The position numbers were made by a program, and so were the translations under genes. From NCBI RefSeq assembly GCF_900456775.1, contig NZ_UAUL01000010.1:140155-204154 (forward strand): DNA of 64,000 nt, written 5' to 3'. The notes under the pieces are model-generated. The model made no database searches, was not told where the DNA came from, and saw only the letters and a program-made list of their open reading frames with translations. Below are positions 1 to 8,119 of this stretch, one piece after another (position 1 is the first letter of the stretch; the number at the start of each line of letters is the position of its first letter). The DNA is from Sarcina ventriculi (GTDB lineage: Bacteria; Bacillota; Clostridia; Clostridiales; Clostridiaceae).

Positions 1-1
1 A

Positions 2-1243
2 AATGATATAAGTGTGTATGAGATGAATCTTATAACAACAAGAGATATTGAAAAAATAAATGAGGCAGAACATATAAATACTTATGATTTAGAACAAAAG
101 CTAAATGAAGTTATTATTGCTGAGAATTCAAAACAATTTATAAGAAATCAATATAATCTAACAAGGGTTAATAAAAAGAGACAACGTCTAGGGATGAGAA
201 CAGAAGTTAATAGACTTATGAATATGGTATTTATAGGGGAAGATGGAACCGGTAAAAAAACAGCATTAAAAATATTAAGTGAGATGTATTATAACTTAGG
301 TATGGTTAAATCAAAGAACTTAATGGAATTGGCTGCAAGAGATATATTACTTATGCTAAAAGACGGAAATAAATTAAAAGATATTTTAGGAGAATCTTTA
401 GGAAGAGTCTTATATATAAATGACTTTAATCTTTTAATGGAAGAGGATAATAATGAATATATTTTAGATGCATTATTAAAGTTTATAGATGAAAATAAGA
501 CAAAGGTTATAGTGGCATTGAGTGGAGATGGAGATAAACTAAGATGTCTTTATGCAGGTAACTCTGATTTTAGTGGAAGATTTCCACTTTGGTTGAATTT
601 CTCACCGTATAATTTAGAACAGCTTATAGGAGTTGCAAGATATTCTTTAAAAGAAAAAGGATTTGTGCTTAGCAAAGGTACAGATGAGCTACTAAAAAGT
701 ATTATGGATGAGTTTTCAAACAATAAAAAATTATCAATAAAAAACGGAATAATGGTTAAAAAATTTATAGATACTTTAATTAGAGTTCAGAGCATAAGAG
801 TTAGTACAGGTTCTTTATCAGCAAAAGAAATAAATACTATAATAGATAAAGATATTTTATTGACTAAAGAAAGATTTATTGAAAGAAATATTTTTGCATG
901 TGAACTATGTAAAGATGGTGCTGGACTTGGAATTTTATGTAGAAGAAAGAATAATGATAGAATAATTGCAAATAGGAGAAATGTAAGGGCATTTACAATT
1001 GAAGATAAGAAAGATATTAAACCTTTGTTTGTAGCAGATATAGAAAAACACGAACTAACAGAAGAAAAAAGAATGAAAAAGAGTGAAGTGGAAAAAGAAA
1101 GAGAAATAATTGAACCACAAACTAAATTAAATTCTGAATTATTAAAGGAAGAACTTCTAAATATTAAAAATCTTTTTGATTTAAATGTTATAGATGAAAG
1201 TGAATTTAAAGTTCTAAAAGCAAAAATAATAAGTAAATATTAA
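2..1243 (+). CDS. Truncated AAA-type ATPase-like protein with SHOCT tail
   Basis: The reading frame is open to the left edge of the window, and neither the GTG at 14 nor the ATG at 23 has a ribosome binding site, so the N-terminus is probably outside. Counting from the GTG, a P-loop (GEDGTGKKT, residues 75-83) and a Walker-B-like strand (RVLYINDF) resemble the SpoVK/CbbX branch of AAA proteins, although the second acidic residue expected after the Asp is absent. The last 35 residues (EELLNIKNLFDLNVIDESEF...) match the SHOCT pattern, a short C-terminal oligomerisation motif. A charged linker separates the two. The function is unknown; ATPase activity may be weak or lost. It is separated from the hydrogenase maturation genes by a promoter at 1265. 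Confidence 0.6.
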   Translation, partial: NDISVYEMNLITTRDIEKINEAEHINTYDLEQKLNEVIIAENSKQFIRNQYNLTRVNKKRQRLGMRTEVNRLMNMVFIGEDGTGKKTALKILSEMYYNLGMVKSKNLMELAARDILLMLKDGNKLKDILGESLGRVLYINDFNLLMEEDNNEYILDALLKFIDENKTKVIVALSGDGDKLRCLYAGNSDFSGRFPLWLNFSPYNLEQLIGVARYSLKEKGFVLSKGTDELLKSIMDEFSNNKKLSIKNGIMVKKFIDTLIRVQSIRVSTGSLSAKEINTIIDKDILLTKERFIERNIFACELCKDGAGLGILCRRKNNDRIIANRRNVRAFTIEDKKDIKPLFVADIEKHELTEEKRMKKSEVEKEREIIEPQTKLNSELLKEELLNIKNLFDLNVIDESEFKVLKAKIISKY

Positions 1244-1264
1244 AAGAATATATCAATATAAGTA

Positions 1265-1293
1265 TTGACAATATGTTTTTAAAAATTTAATAT
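1265..1293 (+). promoter_or_regulatory. Sigma-A-type promoter of the hyd maturation operon
   Basis: TTGACA at 1265-1270 and TAATAT at 1288-1293 are separated by 17 bp. The predicted start near 1300 leaves a leader of about 240 nt before the first gene. Confidence 0.75.
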
Positions 1294-1300
1294 AAAAGTG

Positions 1301-1524
1301 TAAGTTAATTTAAATTATTATTTTCATTATAATGAGATGTTCTTATTTTAATGTAATAGCAGTTAAAGTTTATTGTCTAACAGAAAAGAAATGCTAATCT
1401 GGAAGACTAACATAATTATTTATAAAGTTTATTAATGCTAATGAAGGTTATAAATTATGTTTAGCCTATGTGAATAAATATAAACCTAGTTTTCTGTTTG
1501 AGAAAGCTAGGTTTATTGTTTTTT
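1301..1524 (+). promoter_or_regulatory. Structured leader ending in an intrinsic terminator
   Basis: The transcript starting near 1300 first meets an irregular hairpin (1405-1421 pairing with 1448-1466) and then a near-perfect terminator: TAAACCTAGTTTTCT (1481-1495) pairs with AGAAAGCTAGGTTTA (1501-1515), followed by TTGTTTTTT. The Shine-Dalgarno sequence of the first gene lies 3-5 nt after the T run, so the terminator can only act inside the hyd operon leader. I do not recognise the region as any riboswitch class I know (checked by eye against TPP, SAM, FMN, lysine, purine, glycine, cobalamin, c-di-GMP, fluoride and T-box hallmarks). Confidence 0.6.
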
Positions 1525-1539
1525 AGAGGAGGAGTTTTT

Positions 1540-1788
1540 ATGGAAAAAATAGCTGTTATAAGTGCTATTTTAGAAGATCCTATAAAGAGTCAGGAAGAGT
1601 TTAATGATATCCTTATTAATTTTAGAGGCAAAATTAAAGGGAGAATGGGAATACCAATAAGAGAGGATATAACAGTTATATCTATAATACTTACAGGTAA
1701 GTTGGATGAAATAAATAGTCTTACAGGAAAGTTAGGAAAAATTCAAGGAGTAAGTATAAAAACTGCTATAGGTAAAAAAGAAATTTAA
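1540..1788 (+). CDS. TM1266-like iron-only hydrogenase system regulator (ACT-like)
   Basis: This 82-residue protein matches the small ACT-like family (Thermotoga TM1266) that sits beside hydE/hydF/hydG in many fermenters and is called a putative hydrogenase-system regulator. It begins MEKIAVISAILEDP and alternates strands and helices as expected for one ferredoxin-like ACT fold. The ATG at 1540 is chosen because GGAGGAG ends 6 nt upstream; the earlier in-frame TTG at 1498 lies inside the terminator hairpin. It is followed 10 nt later by hydE. No DNA-binding domain is visible, so a direct transcription-factor role is unproven; a metal- or ligand-sensing role is inference from the fold. Confidence 0.8.
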   Translation: MEKIAVISAILEDPIKSQEEFNDILINFRGKIKGRMGIPIREDITVISIILTGKLDEINSLTGKLGKIQGVSIKTAIGKKEI

Positions 1789-1798
1789 GGAGATGGGA

Positions 1799-2857
1799 AT
1801 GAATACAATAAATATTATTGATAAGTTGTATAAAGAGAATATTGCAACTAGAGAAGAACTTTTATATCTTTTAGATAATATAGATAAGGATTCAATAAAT
1901 TATTTAACTGAAAAAGCTAATGAAGTTCGAATGAAAACATATAAAGATAAGGTTTATATGAGAGGGCTTATAGAGTTTACAAACTACTGTGTAAGAGATT
2001 GTAAGTATTGTGGTATAAGGAAAAGTAATAAGGATGCAGATAGGTATAGATTAACTGTAGAGCAGATAGTAAATTGTGCTGTTTTAGGAGATAAATTAGG
2101 GTATAAAACAGTTGTTTTACAAGGGGGAGAGGATCCTTTCTTTACAGATGAGATTATGGTTGAAATTATAACGAAGATAAAATCTATACTTCCTAATAAC
2201 GCAATTACCTTATCAATAGGCGAAAGGTCTTATGAAAGCTATAAAAAAATGTTTAAAGCAGGTGCTGATAGATATCTTTTGAGACATGAAACAGCAACCA
2301 AAACTCTTTATGAAAAGCTTCATCCAAACGCTAGTTTTGAAAATAGAAGAAAATGTTTAGAAGATTTAAGAGAGATAGGATATCAAATAGGCTCTGGGTT
2401 TATGATAGGGCTTCCTGAACAAGATAATAATAGTTTGGTAGATGATTTGATTTATACAAAACAATTAAAACCTCATATGTGTGGTATAGGACCTTTTATA
2501 CCTCATAAAGATACTCCTTTAAATAATGAGGAAGGTGGAACATTAGAAAAAACAATTATAATGATTGCTATTTTAAGACTTCTTCTTCCAGACACATTGC
2601 TTCCGGCAACAACATCATTAGGAACTATAGATCCAACTGGTAGAGAAAAAGGAATAAAAGCAGGTGCAAATGTTGTTATGCCTAATTTATCACCAACTGA
2701 TGTGCGTGAAAAATATTCTCTTTATGATGGAAAGATATGTACAGGAGATGAAGCTGCCGAGTGTAGAATGTGTATAGAGAGAAGAATGAATAATATAGGC
2801 TTTCAGATTGATATATCTAGAGGAGACAGTATTCTTTGGGAAAAAGAAAGTAAATAG
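1799..2857 (+). CDS. hydE: [FeFe] hydrogenase H-cluster radical SAM maturase HydE
   Basis: HydE is a radical SAM enzyme that helps build the two-iron subcluster of the H-cluster in the cytoplasm. The protein (352 aa) carries the CxxxCxxC SAM-cluster motif as CVRDCKYC near residues 64-71 and a glycine-rich GGEDP stretch typical of this family. A GTG/ATG ambiguity at the start is settled by spacing: AAGGAG at 1787-1792 directly touches the ATG at 1793 but lies 6 nt before the ATG at 1799. It is the second gene of the maturation operon; hydG follows after 41 nt. Confidence 0.92.
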   Translation: MNTINIIDKLYKENIATREELLYLLDNIDKDSINYLTEKANEVRMKTYKDKVYMRGLIEFTNYCVRDCKYCGIRKSNKDADRYRLTVEQIVNCAVLGDKLGYKTVVLQGGEDPFFTDEIMVEIITKIKSILPNNAITLSIGERSYESYKKMFKAGADRYLLRHETATKTLYEKLHPNASFENRRKCLEDLREIGYQIGSGFMIGLPEQDNNSLVDDLIYTKQLKPHMCGIGPFIPHKDTPLNNEEGGTLEKTIIMIAILRLLLPDTLLPATTSLGTIDPTGREKGIKAGANVVMPNLSPTDVREKYSLYDGKICTGDEAAECRMCIERRMNNIGFQIDISRGDSILWEKESK

Positions 2858-2898
2858 AATTTATTTTAAGTTTTAATAAAACGTTAGGAGAATGTGAA

Positions 2899-4284
2899 AT
2901 GGAAAATTTTATAAATCATGAATATATATATAAACTTTTAGAAGATGGGAAAAAGGCAACCAAAGAAGATATAATACAAATTTTAGAAAAAGCAAAGAAT
3001 AAACAAGGAGTAAGCCACGAGGATGTTGCAGCACTTATACAGGTTGAAGATAAGGAACTACTAAAAAAGATATTTGAAGTTGCAGGAGAAATAAAAGAAT
3101 CTATATATGGAAATAGGGTTGTTGTTTTTGCTCCTTTATATATAAGTGATTATTGTGTGAATAATTGTGTGTATTGTGGATATCATAAGTGTCATGATTT
3201 TAAGAGAAGAAGATTAACTCAAGAAGAAATTGCAGAAGAAGTAAAACTTTTAGAAAAAATGGGGCATAAAAGATTAGCTTTAGAAGTTGGAGAAGATCCA
3301 GTTCATGCACCAATTGAATATGTAATTGATAGTTTAAAAACTATATATAATACTCAAAATGAAAATGGAACTATAAGAAGGGTTAATGTAAATATAGCAG
3401 CAACAACTGTTGAAAATTATAAGAAATTAAAGGAAGCAAATATTGGGACTTATATATTATTCCAAGAATCATATCATAAACCAACTTATGAAAAGATGCA
3501 TCCAAATTGTTTAAAAGGAGATTATAATTATCATTTAACAGCATTGCATAGAGCAATGGAGGGTGGAATAGATGATGTAGGAGCTGGAGTTTTATTTGGA
3601 CTTGCAGATCCTAAATTTGAAGTTTTAGGACTTATGATTCATAATGAAGAAATGGAAAAGAAATTTGGTGTAGGATTCCACACAATATCAGTTCCAAGAC
3701 TTAGACCATCAGGTGGAATAAATTTAGAAAAATTCCCGAATATAGTTGATGATGAGATGTTTAAAAAATTAGTTGCAGTAATAAGAATAGCTGTACCATT
3801 TACAGGAATAATAATGTCAACAAGAGAAACACCAGAGATGAGAAGGGATGCATTAAAATTTGGTGTAACCCAAGTAAGTTCAGGTTCAAGTACTGGTGTT
3901 GGTGGATATAAAGAAAGAGAAGAAAAAGGTAGTGGAGAGGCTCAATTTAAAACTTCAGATGAAAGGACACCTTTAGAGGTTTTAAATGGTCTTTTAGATG
4001 ATGGATATATTCCAAGTTATTGTACTGCTTGTTATAGAATGGGTAGAACTGGTGAGAAGTTCATGAAGCTTGCAAAAAGTGGTGAAATACAAAATATGTG
4101 TGAACCAAATGCAATGCTTACTCTTATGGAATATGTGTTAGATTATGGTGATGCAGAAACTTGTAAAAAAGCAGAAAAAGTAATCAAAGAAAGAACTGAA
4201 AAATTAAAATCAGAAAAAGTTAAAGAATTTATAATGGAAAGTTTAGAAAAACTTAAAGAAGGTGGAAGGGATTATTACATTTAA
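2899..4284 (+). CDS. hydG: [FeFe] hydrogenase radical SAM maturase HydG (tyrosine lyase)
   Basis: HydG cleaves tyrosine to give the CO and cyanide ligands and an Fe(CO)2CN synthon for the H-cluster. At 461 aa it has the usual length. The radical SAM cysteines are CVNNCVYC (86-93), and the C-terminal second-cluster motif CTAC...C is present at about 375, 378 and 401, which distinguishes HydG from the related tyrosine lyase ThiH found at 8120. Start at ATG 2899 with GGAG 11 nt before. It lies between hydE and hydF in the same operon. Confidence 0.95.
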   Translation: MENFINHEYIYKLLEDGKKATKEDIIQILEKAKNKQGVSHEDVAALIQVEDKELLKKIFEVAGEIKESIYGNRVVVFAPLYISDYCVNNCVYCGYHKCHDFKRRRLTQEEIAEEVKLLEKMGHKRLALEVGEDPVHAPIEYVIDSLKTIYNTQNENGTIRRVNVNIAATTVENYKKLKEANIGTYILFQESYHKPTYEKMHPNCLKGDYNYHLTALHRAMEGGIDDVGAGVLFGLADPKFEVLGLMIHNEEMEKKFGVGFHTISVPRLRPSGGINLEKFPNIVDDEMFKKLVAVIRIAVPFTGIIMSTRETPEMRRDALKFGVTQVSSGSSTGVGGYKEREEKGSGEAQFKTSDERTPLEVLNGLLDDGYIPSYCTACYRMGRTGEKFMKLAKSGEIQNMCEPNAMLTLMEYVLDYGDAETCKKAEKVIKERTEKLKSEKVKEFIMESLEKLKEGGRDYYI

Positions 4285-4295
4285 GGAGGAGTTTT

Positions 4296-5492
4296 ATGAA
4301 CAGTACACCAAATGCTAATAGAAAACATATAACAGTGTATGGAAAAACTAATACTGGAAAATCCTCATTAATAAATAAGATATTAAACCAAGAAGTATCT
4401 TTAGTATCAGATATTGCAGGAACTACGACAGATCCAGTTTTAAAAGCTATGGAACTTATTCCAGTGGGGCCTGTAGTATTTATAGATACAGCAGGTATTG
4501 ATGATAAAAGCGAACTTGGAGATTTGAGGATTAAAAAAACTTTAGATGTATTAAAAAGAACTGATATAGCTCTTTATGTTATGGATGCAAATAATGTCGA
4601 TAGAGATGAACTTGAAAAAGCTAAGATAAACTTTAAGAAATATAATATACCTTATTTGATTATAGTAAATAAAATAGATAAAGTATCAGAAGAAGTTTTA
4701 AGTAAATTAAAAAATGAATTTAAAAATGGTATTTTTATATCAGTTTTAAAAGATATAGGAGTGGAAAAAGTTAAAGATGCTCTTATAAAAAGTTTACAAA
4801 AAGAAGAGGAAGATGGACCAATACTTGGAGATTTAATTCCTTATAATGGAACAGTTGTTTTGGTTGTACCAGTAGATTCAGAAGCTCCAAAGGGAAGGAT
4901 AATTCTTCCGCAAGTTCAGTGTATAAGAGATTGTTTAGATCATGGAATAAAGAGTTATGTAGTTCGAGATACTGAACTTGAAAGCGCTTTAAAAGATTTG
5001 AAAAATGTTGATTTAGTGGTAACAGATTCTCAAGCTTTTAAAAAAGTTTCCAAAATAGTTTCAGAAGATACACCTTTAACTAGTTTTTCAATTCTTTTTG
5101 CAAGACATAAGGGAGAGATTAGTGATTTTATAAAAGGAGCTAATGCTGTAAAAAACTTAAAAGAGGGTTCAAAGATTTTAATATCAGAGAGTTGTACTCA
5201 CAATGTGTCTCATGAAGATATAGGAAGAGTGAAAATTCCTAAACTTTTAACTAAATATGTAGGACAAAAATTAAATTTTGAATACAGAGTAGGACATGAT
5301 TTTCCAGATAACATAAAAGAATATGATTTAATAATACATTGTGGTGCTTGCATGATAAATAGAAAAACTGTAGTGAATCGAATAAATTACTGTAAAGAAG
5401 AGAATGTTCCTATAACTAATTATGGAATAATTTTAGCTTTCTTAAATGATATTTTAGATAGAAGTGTAAAATGCTTTAAAGATAACATTTAA
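4296..5492 (+). CDS. hydF: [FeFe] hydrogenase maturation GTPase/scaffold HydF
   Basis: HydF is the GTPase scaffold on which the two-iron subcluster is assembled before transfer to the hydrogenase. The 398-aa protein has an N-terminal Ras-like GTPase domain with P-loop GKTNTGKSS (16-24), a DTAG switch and NKID, a middle dimerisation domain, and the C-terminal iron-sulfur ligands: the CTHN stretch and HCGAC near residues 348-352. AAGGAGG precedes ATG 4296. It ends the maturation operon and is followed by an inverted repeat at 5507-5539. Confidence 0.93.
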   Translation: MNSTPNANRKHITVYGKTNTGKSSLINKILNQEVSLVSDIAGTTTDPVLKAMELIPVGPVVFIDTAGIDDKSELGDLRIKKTLDVLKRTDIALYVMDANNVDRDELEKAKINFKKYNIPYLIIVNKIDKVSEEVLSKLKNEFKNGIFISVLKDIGVEKVKDALIKSLQKEEEDGPILGDLIPYNGTVVLVVPVDSEAPKGRIILPQVQCIRDCLDHGIKSYVVRDTELESALKDLKNVDLVVTDSQAFKKVSKIVSEDTPLTSFSILFARHKGEISDFIKGANAVKNLKEGSKILISESCTHNVSHEDIGRVKIPKLLTKYVGQKLNFEYRVGHDFPDNIKEYDLIIHCGACMINRKTVVNRINYCKEENVPITNYGIILAFLNDILDRSVKCFKDNI

Positions 5493-5506
5493 GTGTAGAG
5501 CATGAG

Positions 5507-5557
5507 TTAATAGTAGATAATAAATTTATCTACTATTAATATTACTTTTGTATTTTT
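5507..5557 (+). terminator. Probable terminator of the hyd maturation operon
   Basis: TTAATAGTAGATAA (5507-5520) pairs perfectly with 5526-5539. The T-rich tract is slightly displaced (ACTTTTGTATTTTTT), so efficiency is uncertain. Confidence 0.55.
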
Positions 5558-5601
5558 TAGTATAATAAAATAAAGATATTATTTTTTATGGAGGTTGTAA
5601 A

Positions 5602-6018
5602 ATGAAGTATACAAAGAGAAAAAATATTTATGTTGTTAGACTTGAGAAAGATGAAAACATAGTTGAAAGTTTAAAAAAATTTGCTAAAGAAAACAATATA
5701 AAAGCAGCCATGGTAAATGGAATAGGCGCAGTAACTGATACAAAGATAGGGATTTATGATATAGAAAGCAAAAAATATAATGAAACAATATTTAATGATA
5801 ATTATGAGATAACAAGTCTTACAGGAAATATTACAACAAAAGATAATGAACCATATATGCATTTACATATAAATTTTAGTGGACAAGATTGTATATGTTA
5901 TGGAGGGCATTTTATAGAGGGGAAAGTTACTATAACTGCTGAAATAATAGTAACAGAAATAGAGGGAAATTTAAATAGATATTTAGATGAGGTTGGAATA
6001 AATCTTATAGATGTATAA
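5602..6018 (+). CDS. PPC-domain (DUF296) protein
   Basis: This 138-aa protein is a stand-alone PPC (plant and prokaryote conserved, DUF296) domain. The diagnostic parts are the early MVNGIGAV strand-turn and the metal-binding histidine cluster MHLHINFSGQ...GGHFIEGKV, which in structures of family members forms a trimer. Some members are described as DNA-binding proteins, but no AT-hook is present here and the bacterial function is largely unknown. GGAGG lies 8 nt before the ATG. It sits alone between the hyd terminator and the thiamine promoter. Confidence 0.82.
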   Translation: MKYTKRKNIYVVRLEKDENIVESLKKFAKENNIKAAMVNGIGAVTDTKIGIYDIESKKYNETIFNDNYEITSLTGNITTKDNEPYMHLHINFSGQDCICYGGHFIEGKVTITAEIIVTEIEGNLNRYLDEVGINLIDV

Positions 6019-6025
6019 TTTGCTA

Positions 6026-6054
6026 TTTACAATAAAAAAATATAGGTATATAAT
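6026..6054 (+). promoter_or_regulatory. Promoter of the thiamine operon
   Basis: TTTACA (6026-6031) and TATAAT (6049-6054) with a 17-bp spacer. The predicted start lies about 20 nt before the TPP riboswitch. Confidence 0.8.
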
Positions 6055-6080
6055 AAAGGTAAAGTTAATATAATAAATTG

Positions 6081-6163
6081 TTGCTAGGGGTGCCAAATAA
6101 TTGGCTGAGAGGAAAATCCAACCCTATGAACCTGATATGGTTAATACCAGCGTAGGAAAGCAA
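6081..6163 (+). promoter_or_regulatory. TPP riboswitch (THI box)
   Basis: The core shows the conserved GGCTGAGAGGAAAATCCA segment (6103-6120), ACCCTATGAACCTGAT and the GTAGGAAAGCAA close. Helix P1 pairs TTGCT (6081-6085) with AGCAA (6159-6163). The 3' strand AGCAAGT (6159-6165) is also complementary to ACTTGCT (6230-6236), the 5' arm of the downstream terminator. TPP binding would free the terminator and switch thiSFGH-tenI-thiC off. Confidence 0.97.
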
Positions 6164-6226
6164 GTAAATTTAGCGATTTTTGTTTGTGAAGATATAATAC
6201 AATTACAAATAAAGTTATAGATTTTT

Positions 6227-6254
6227 AAGACTTGCTATTTAAGCAAGTCTTTTT
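6227..6254 (+). terminator. Regulated terminator of the TPP riboswitch
   Basis: AAGACTTGCT (6227-6236) pairs with AGCAAGTCTT (6242-6251), loop ATTTA, followed by a T run. It competes with riboswitch helix P1 for the same sequence. Confidence 0.9.
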
Positions 6255-6314
6255 ATTTTCTAAATAGTTTATAAATATATAAAAATATTAAATAATTTTT
6301 AGGAGTGTATAGTA

Positions 6315-6509
6315 ATGATAATAAACGGCAAAAAGTATGAATTTACAGAAAATTCAACTATTTCTGAAATATTAAAAAAATTAAATGTTAACGAAGAAAG
6401 AGTTGTTGTAGAAGTTAATTTAAACATAATACATAAGGAGGAATATGATAGTTTTATTGTTAAAGAAAATGATTCTTTAGAAGTTTTAAGTTTTGTGGGA
6501 GGTGGTTAA
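6315..6509 (+). CDS. thiS: Thiazole biosynthesis sulfur carrier ThiS
   Basis: ThiS carries sulfur as a C-terminal thiocarboxylate for thiazole synthesis. The 64-aa protein is a ubiquitin-like beta-grasp fold beginning MIINGKKYEF and ends in the required di-glycine (VGGG), which is adenylated by ThiF and used by ThiG. AGGAG precedes the ATG. It is the first gene after the riboswitch terminator, and its stop codon lies one nucleotide before the apparent thiF start. Confidence 0.93.
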   Translation: MIINGKKYEFTENSTISEILKKLNVNEERVVVEVNLNIIHKEEYDSFIVKENDSLEVLSFVGGG

Positions 6510-6510
6510 G

Positions 6511-7311
6511 ATAAATATATACGTAAATGAATTAAAGATTAATATTGATAAAAATGCCTATATTTCCGATGTTAAGGGAAAATATAAAAATGATGCAGAT
6601 GTCGTTATTTTAAATGGATTCCCTATTAATAGCAATATTAAATTGAATGAGAATGATAAAGTTACTTTGATAAAAAAAGGAGAGATACCTAAAGAAGATG
6701 AACTTGAATTTCTTATGATGGCAAGACATACTCCGGGTGTTTTTGAAAGATTAAAAAAAGCAAAAGTAGCAATAGTTGGATGTGGAGGTCTTGGATCTAA
6801 TATAGCAATATCTTTAGCTAGAGTTGGGATTGGGGATATTGTGATATGTGATTTTGATATAGTAGAGCCATCTAATTTAAATAGACAACAGTATTTTGTA
6901 AAAGATATTGGAAAATTTAAAGTAGATGCTTTGAAGGAGATTTTACTTAAAATAAATCCATTTATAAATGTTAAAACTAACAATGTATTTATAGATAAAG
7001 ACAATATTGAATATTTGTTTAAAGATAGAGATATAATAATTGAAGCTTTTGATAAAGCTGAAAGTAAGGCTATTTTAGCTAATGTTGTTTTAACAAAAAT
7101 GCCAGATAAATACTTAATAATGGGATCTGGTATGGCTGGATATTTTGATTCTAATATTATAAGAACGAGAAAGATAAATGAAAAATTTTTTGTTTGCGGT
7201 GATTTTATAAATGAAGCTAAGATGGGCTCAGGGCTTATGGCGCCTAGAGTAGGAATTGTAGCGAATCATATGGCAAACGAAGCTGTTAGGATTTTGTGCA
7301 AAACTATTTAA
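6511..7311 (+). CDS. thiF: ThiS adenylyltransferase ThiF with N-terminal ThiS-like domain; apparent AUA start
   Basis: ThiF activates the ThiS C-terminus with ATP. Residues about 1-70 form a second ThiS-like beta-grasp domain, as in many clostridial ThiF proteins; the rest is an E1-like Rossmann domain with GCGGLGSN and the NLNRQQY segment. No ATG, GTG or TTG lies at a usable distance from the ribosome binding site: the TTG at 6493 and GTG at 6502 lie upstream of or overlap GGAGGTGG (6498-6505). The ATA at 6511, 5 nt after it, would give MNIYVNEL, which fits the family start. The same site-to-start arrangement occurs at infC (52172). The product would be 266 aa. Confidence 0.88.
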   Translation: MNIYVNELKINIDKNAYISDVKGKYKNDADVVILNGFPINSNIKLNENDKVTLIKKGEIPKEDELEFLMMARHTPGVFERLKKAKVAIVGCGGLGSNIAISLARVGIGDIVICDFDIVEPSNLNRQQYFVKDIGKFKVDALKEILLKINPFINVKTNNVFIDKDNIEYLFKDRDIIIEAFDKAESKAILANVVLTKMPDKYLIMGSGMAGYFDSNIIRTRKINEKFFVCGDFINEAKMGSGLMAPRVGIVANHMANEAVRILCKTI

Positions 7312-7351
7312 TTATTTAAAGTTATAAAGCAAAAATTAGGAGGAAAAATAC

Positions 7352-8116
7352 ATGGATGATTTAATAATTGGAGGAATTAAATTAAGTTCAAGATTATTTG
7401 TAGGGACAGGTAAATATAGTTCAAATGAATTAATTCCAGAGGTTTTAAAAGAAAGTGGTTCTAAAGTCATAACTTTAGCTGTAAGACGTATTGATTTTGA
7501 TAATAAGGAAGAAAATCCACTAGAATATATTCCAAAGGATACTATACTTCTTCCAAATACATCAGGAGCGAGAAATGCTAGTGAAGCTATACGACTTGCA
7601 AGACTTGCAAGAGCTATGGGGTGTGGGAATTGGATTAAAATAGAGGTTATCTCTGACAATAAATATCTTATGCCAAATAATTTGGAAACTTTAAAGGCAA
7701 CCGAGGTATTGGCTAATGAGGGTTTTGTAGTACTTCCTTATATGAGCCCTGATATATATTTTGGACGTGCTATGAAGGAAGCGGGTGCTGCTGCTATTAT
7801 GCCTTTAGCATCACCAATAGGAAGCAATAAGGGATTAAAAACTAAAGAACTTATAAGAATGATGATAGAAGAAATCGATGCACCGATAGTGGTAGATGCT
7901 GGAATAGGCAGACCATCTCATGCAATGGAAGCGATGGAACTTGGAGCTTCAGCTTGCCTTGTAAACACTGCTATAGCTTCATCAAAGGACCCTAAAGTAA
8001 TGGCTAGAGCATTTAAATTGGCTGTTGAGGGTGGAAGGCTTGGATATCTTGCAAAATTTGGTGAGATTTCAAGTAGTGCTAATGCATCATCACCACTTAC
8101 TGGATTTTTAAGATAG
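7352..8116 (+). CDS. thiG: Thiazole synthase ThiG
   Basis: ThiG condenses deoxyxylulose phosphate, dehydroglycine and ThiS-thiocarboxylate into the thiazole phosphate of thiamine. The 254-aa TIM-barrel protein is full length, with the early GTGKY segment, the VITLAVRR strand, the PNTSGARNA motif and the [30 protein letters not shown] phosphate-binding end (residues roughly 185-215). AGGAGG precedes the ATG at 7352. It belongs to the TPP-controlled operon; thiH starts 3 nt after its stop codon, suggesting coupled translation. Confidence 0.95.
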   Translation: MDDLIIGGIKLSSRLFVGTGKYSSNELIPEVLKESGSKVITLAVRRIDFDNKEENPLEYIPKDTILLPNTSGARNASEAIRLARLARAMGCGNWIKIEVISDNKYLMPNNLETLKATEVLANEGFVVLPYMSPDIYFGRAMKEAGAAAIMPLASPIGSNKGLKTKELIRMMIEEIDAPIVVDAGIGRPSHAMEAMELGASACLVNTAIASSKDPKVMARAFKLAVEGGRLGYLAKFGEISSSANASSPLTGFLR

Positions 8117-8119
8117 GGG

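Noticed and set aside
6481..6505. thiF starting at TTG 6493 or GTG 6502
   Set aside because: Both are upstream of or overlap the GGAGGTGG site and would overlap thiS without a usable ribosome binding site.
6558..7004. 148-aa frame antisense to thiF
   Set aside because: Overlaps a clearly conserved gene in full, has no ribosome binding site and looks like a shadow of the sense codons.
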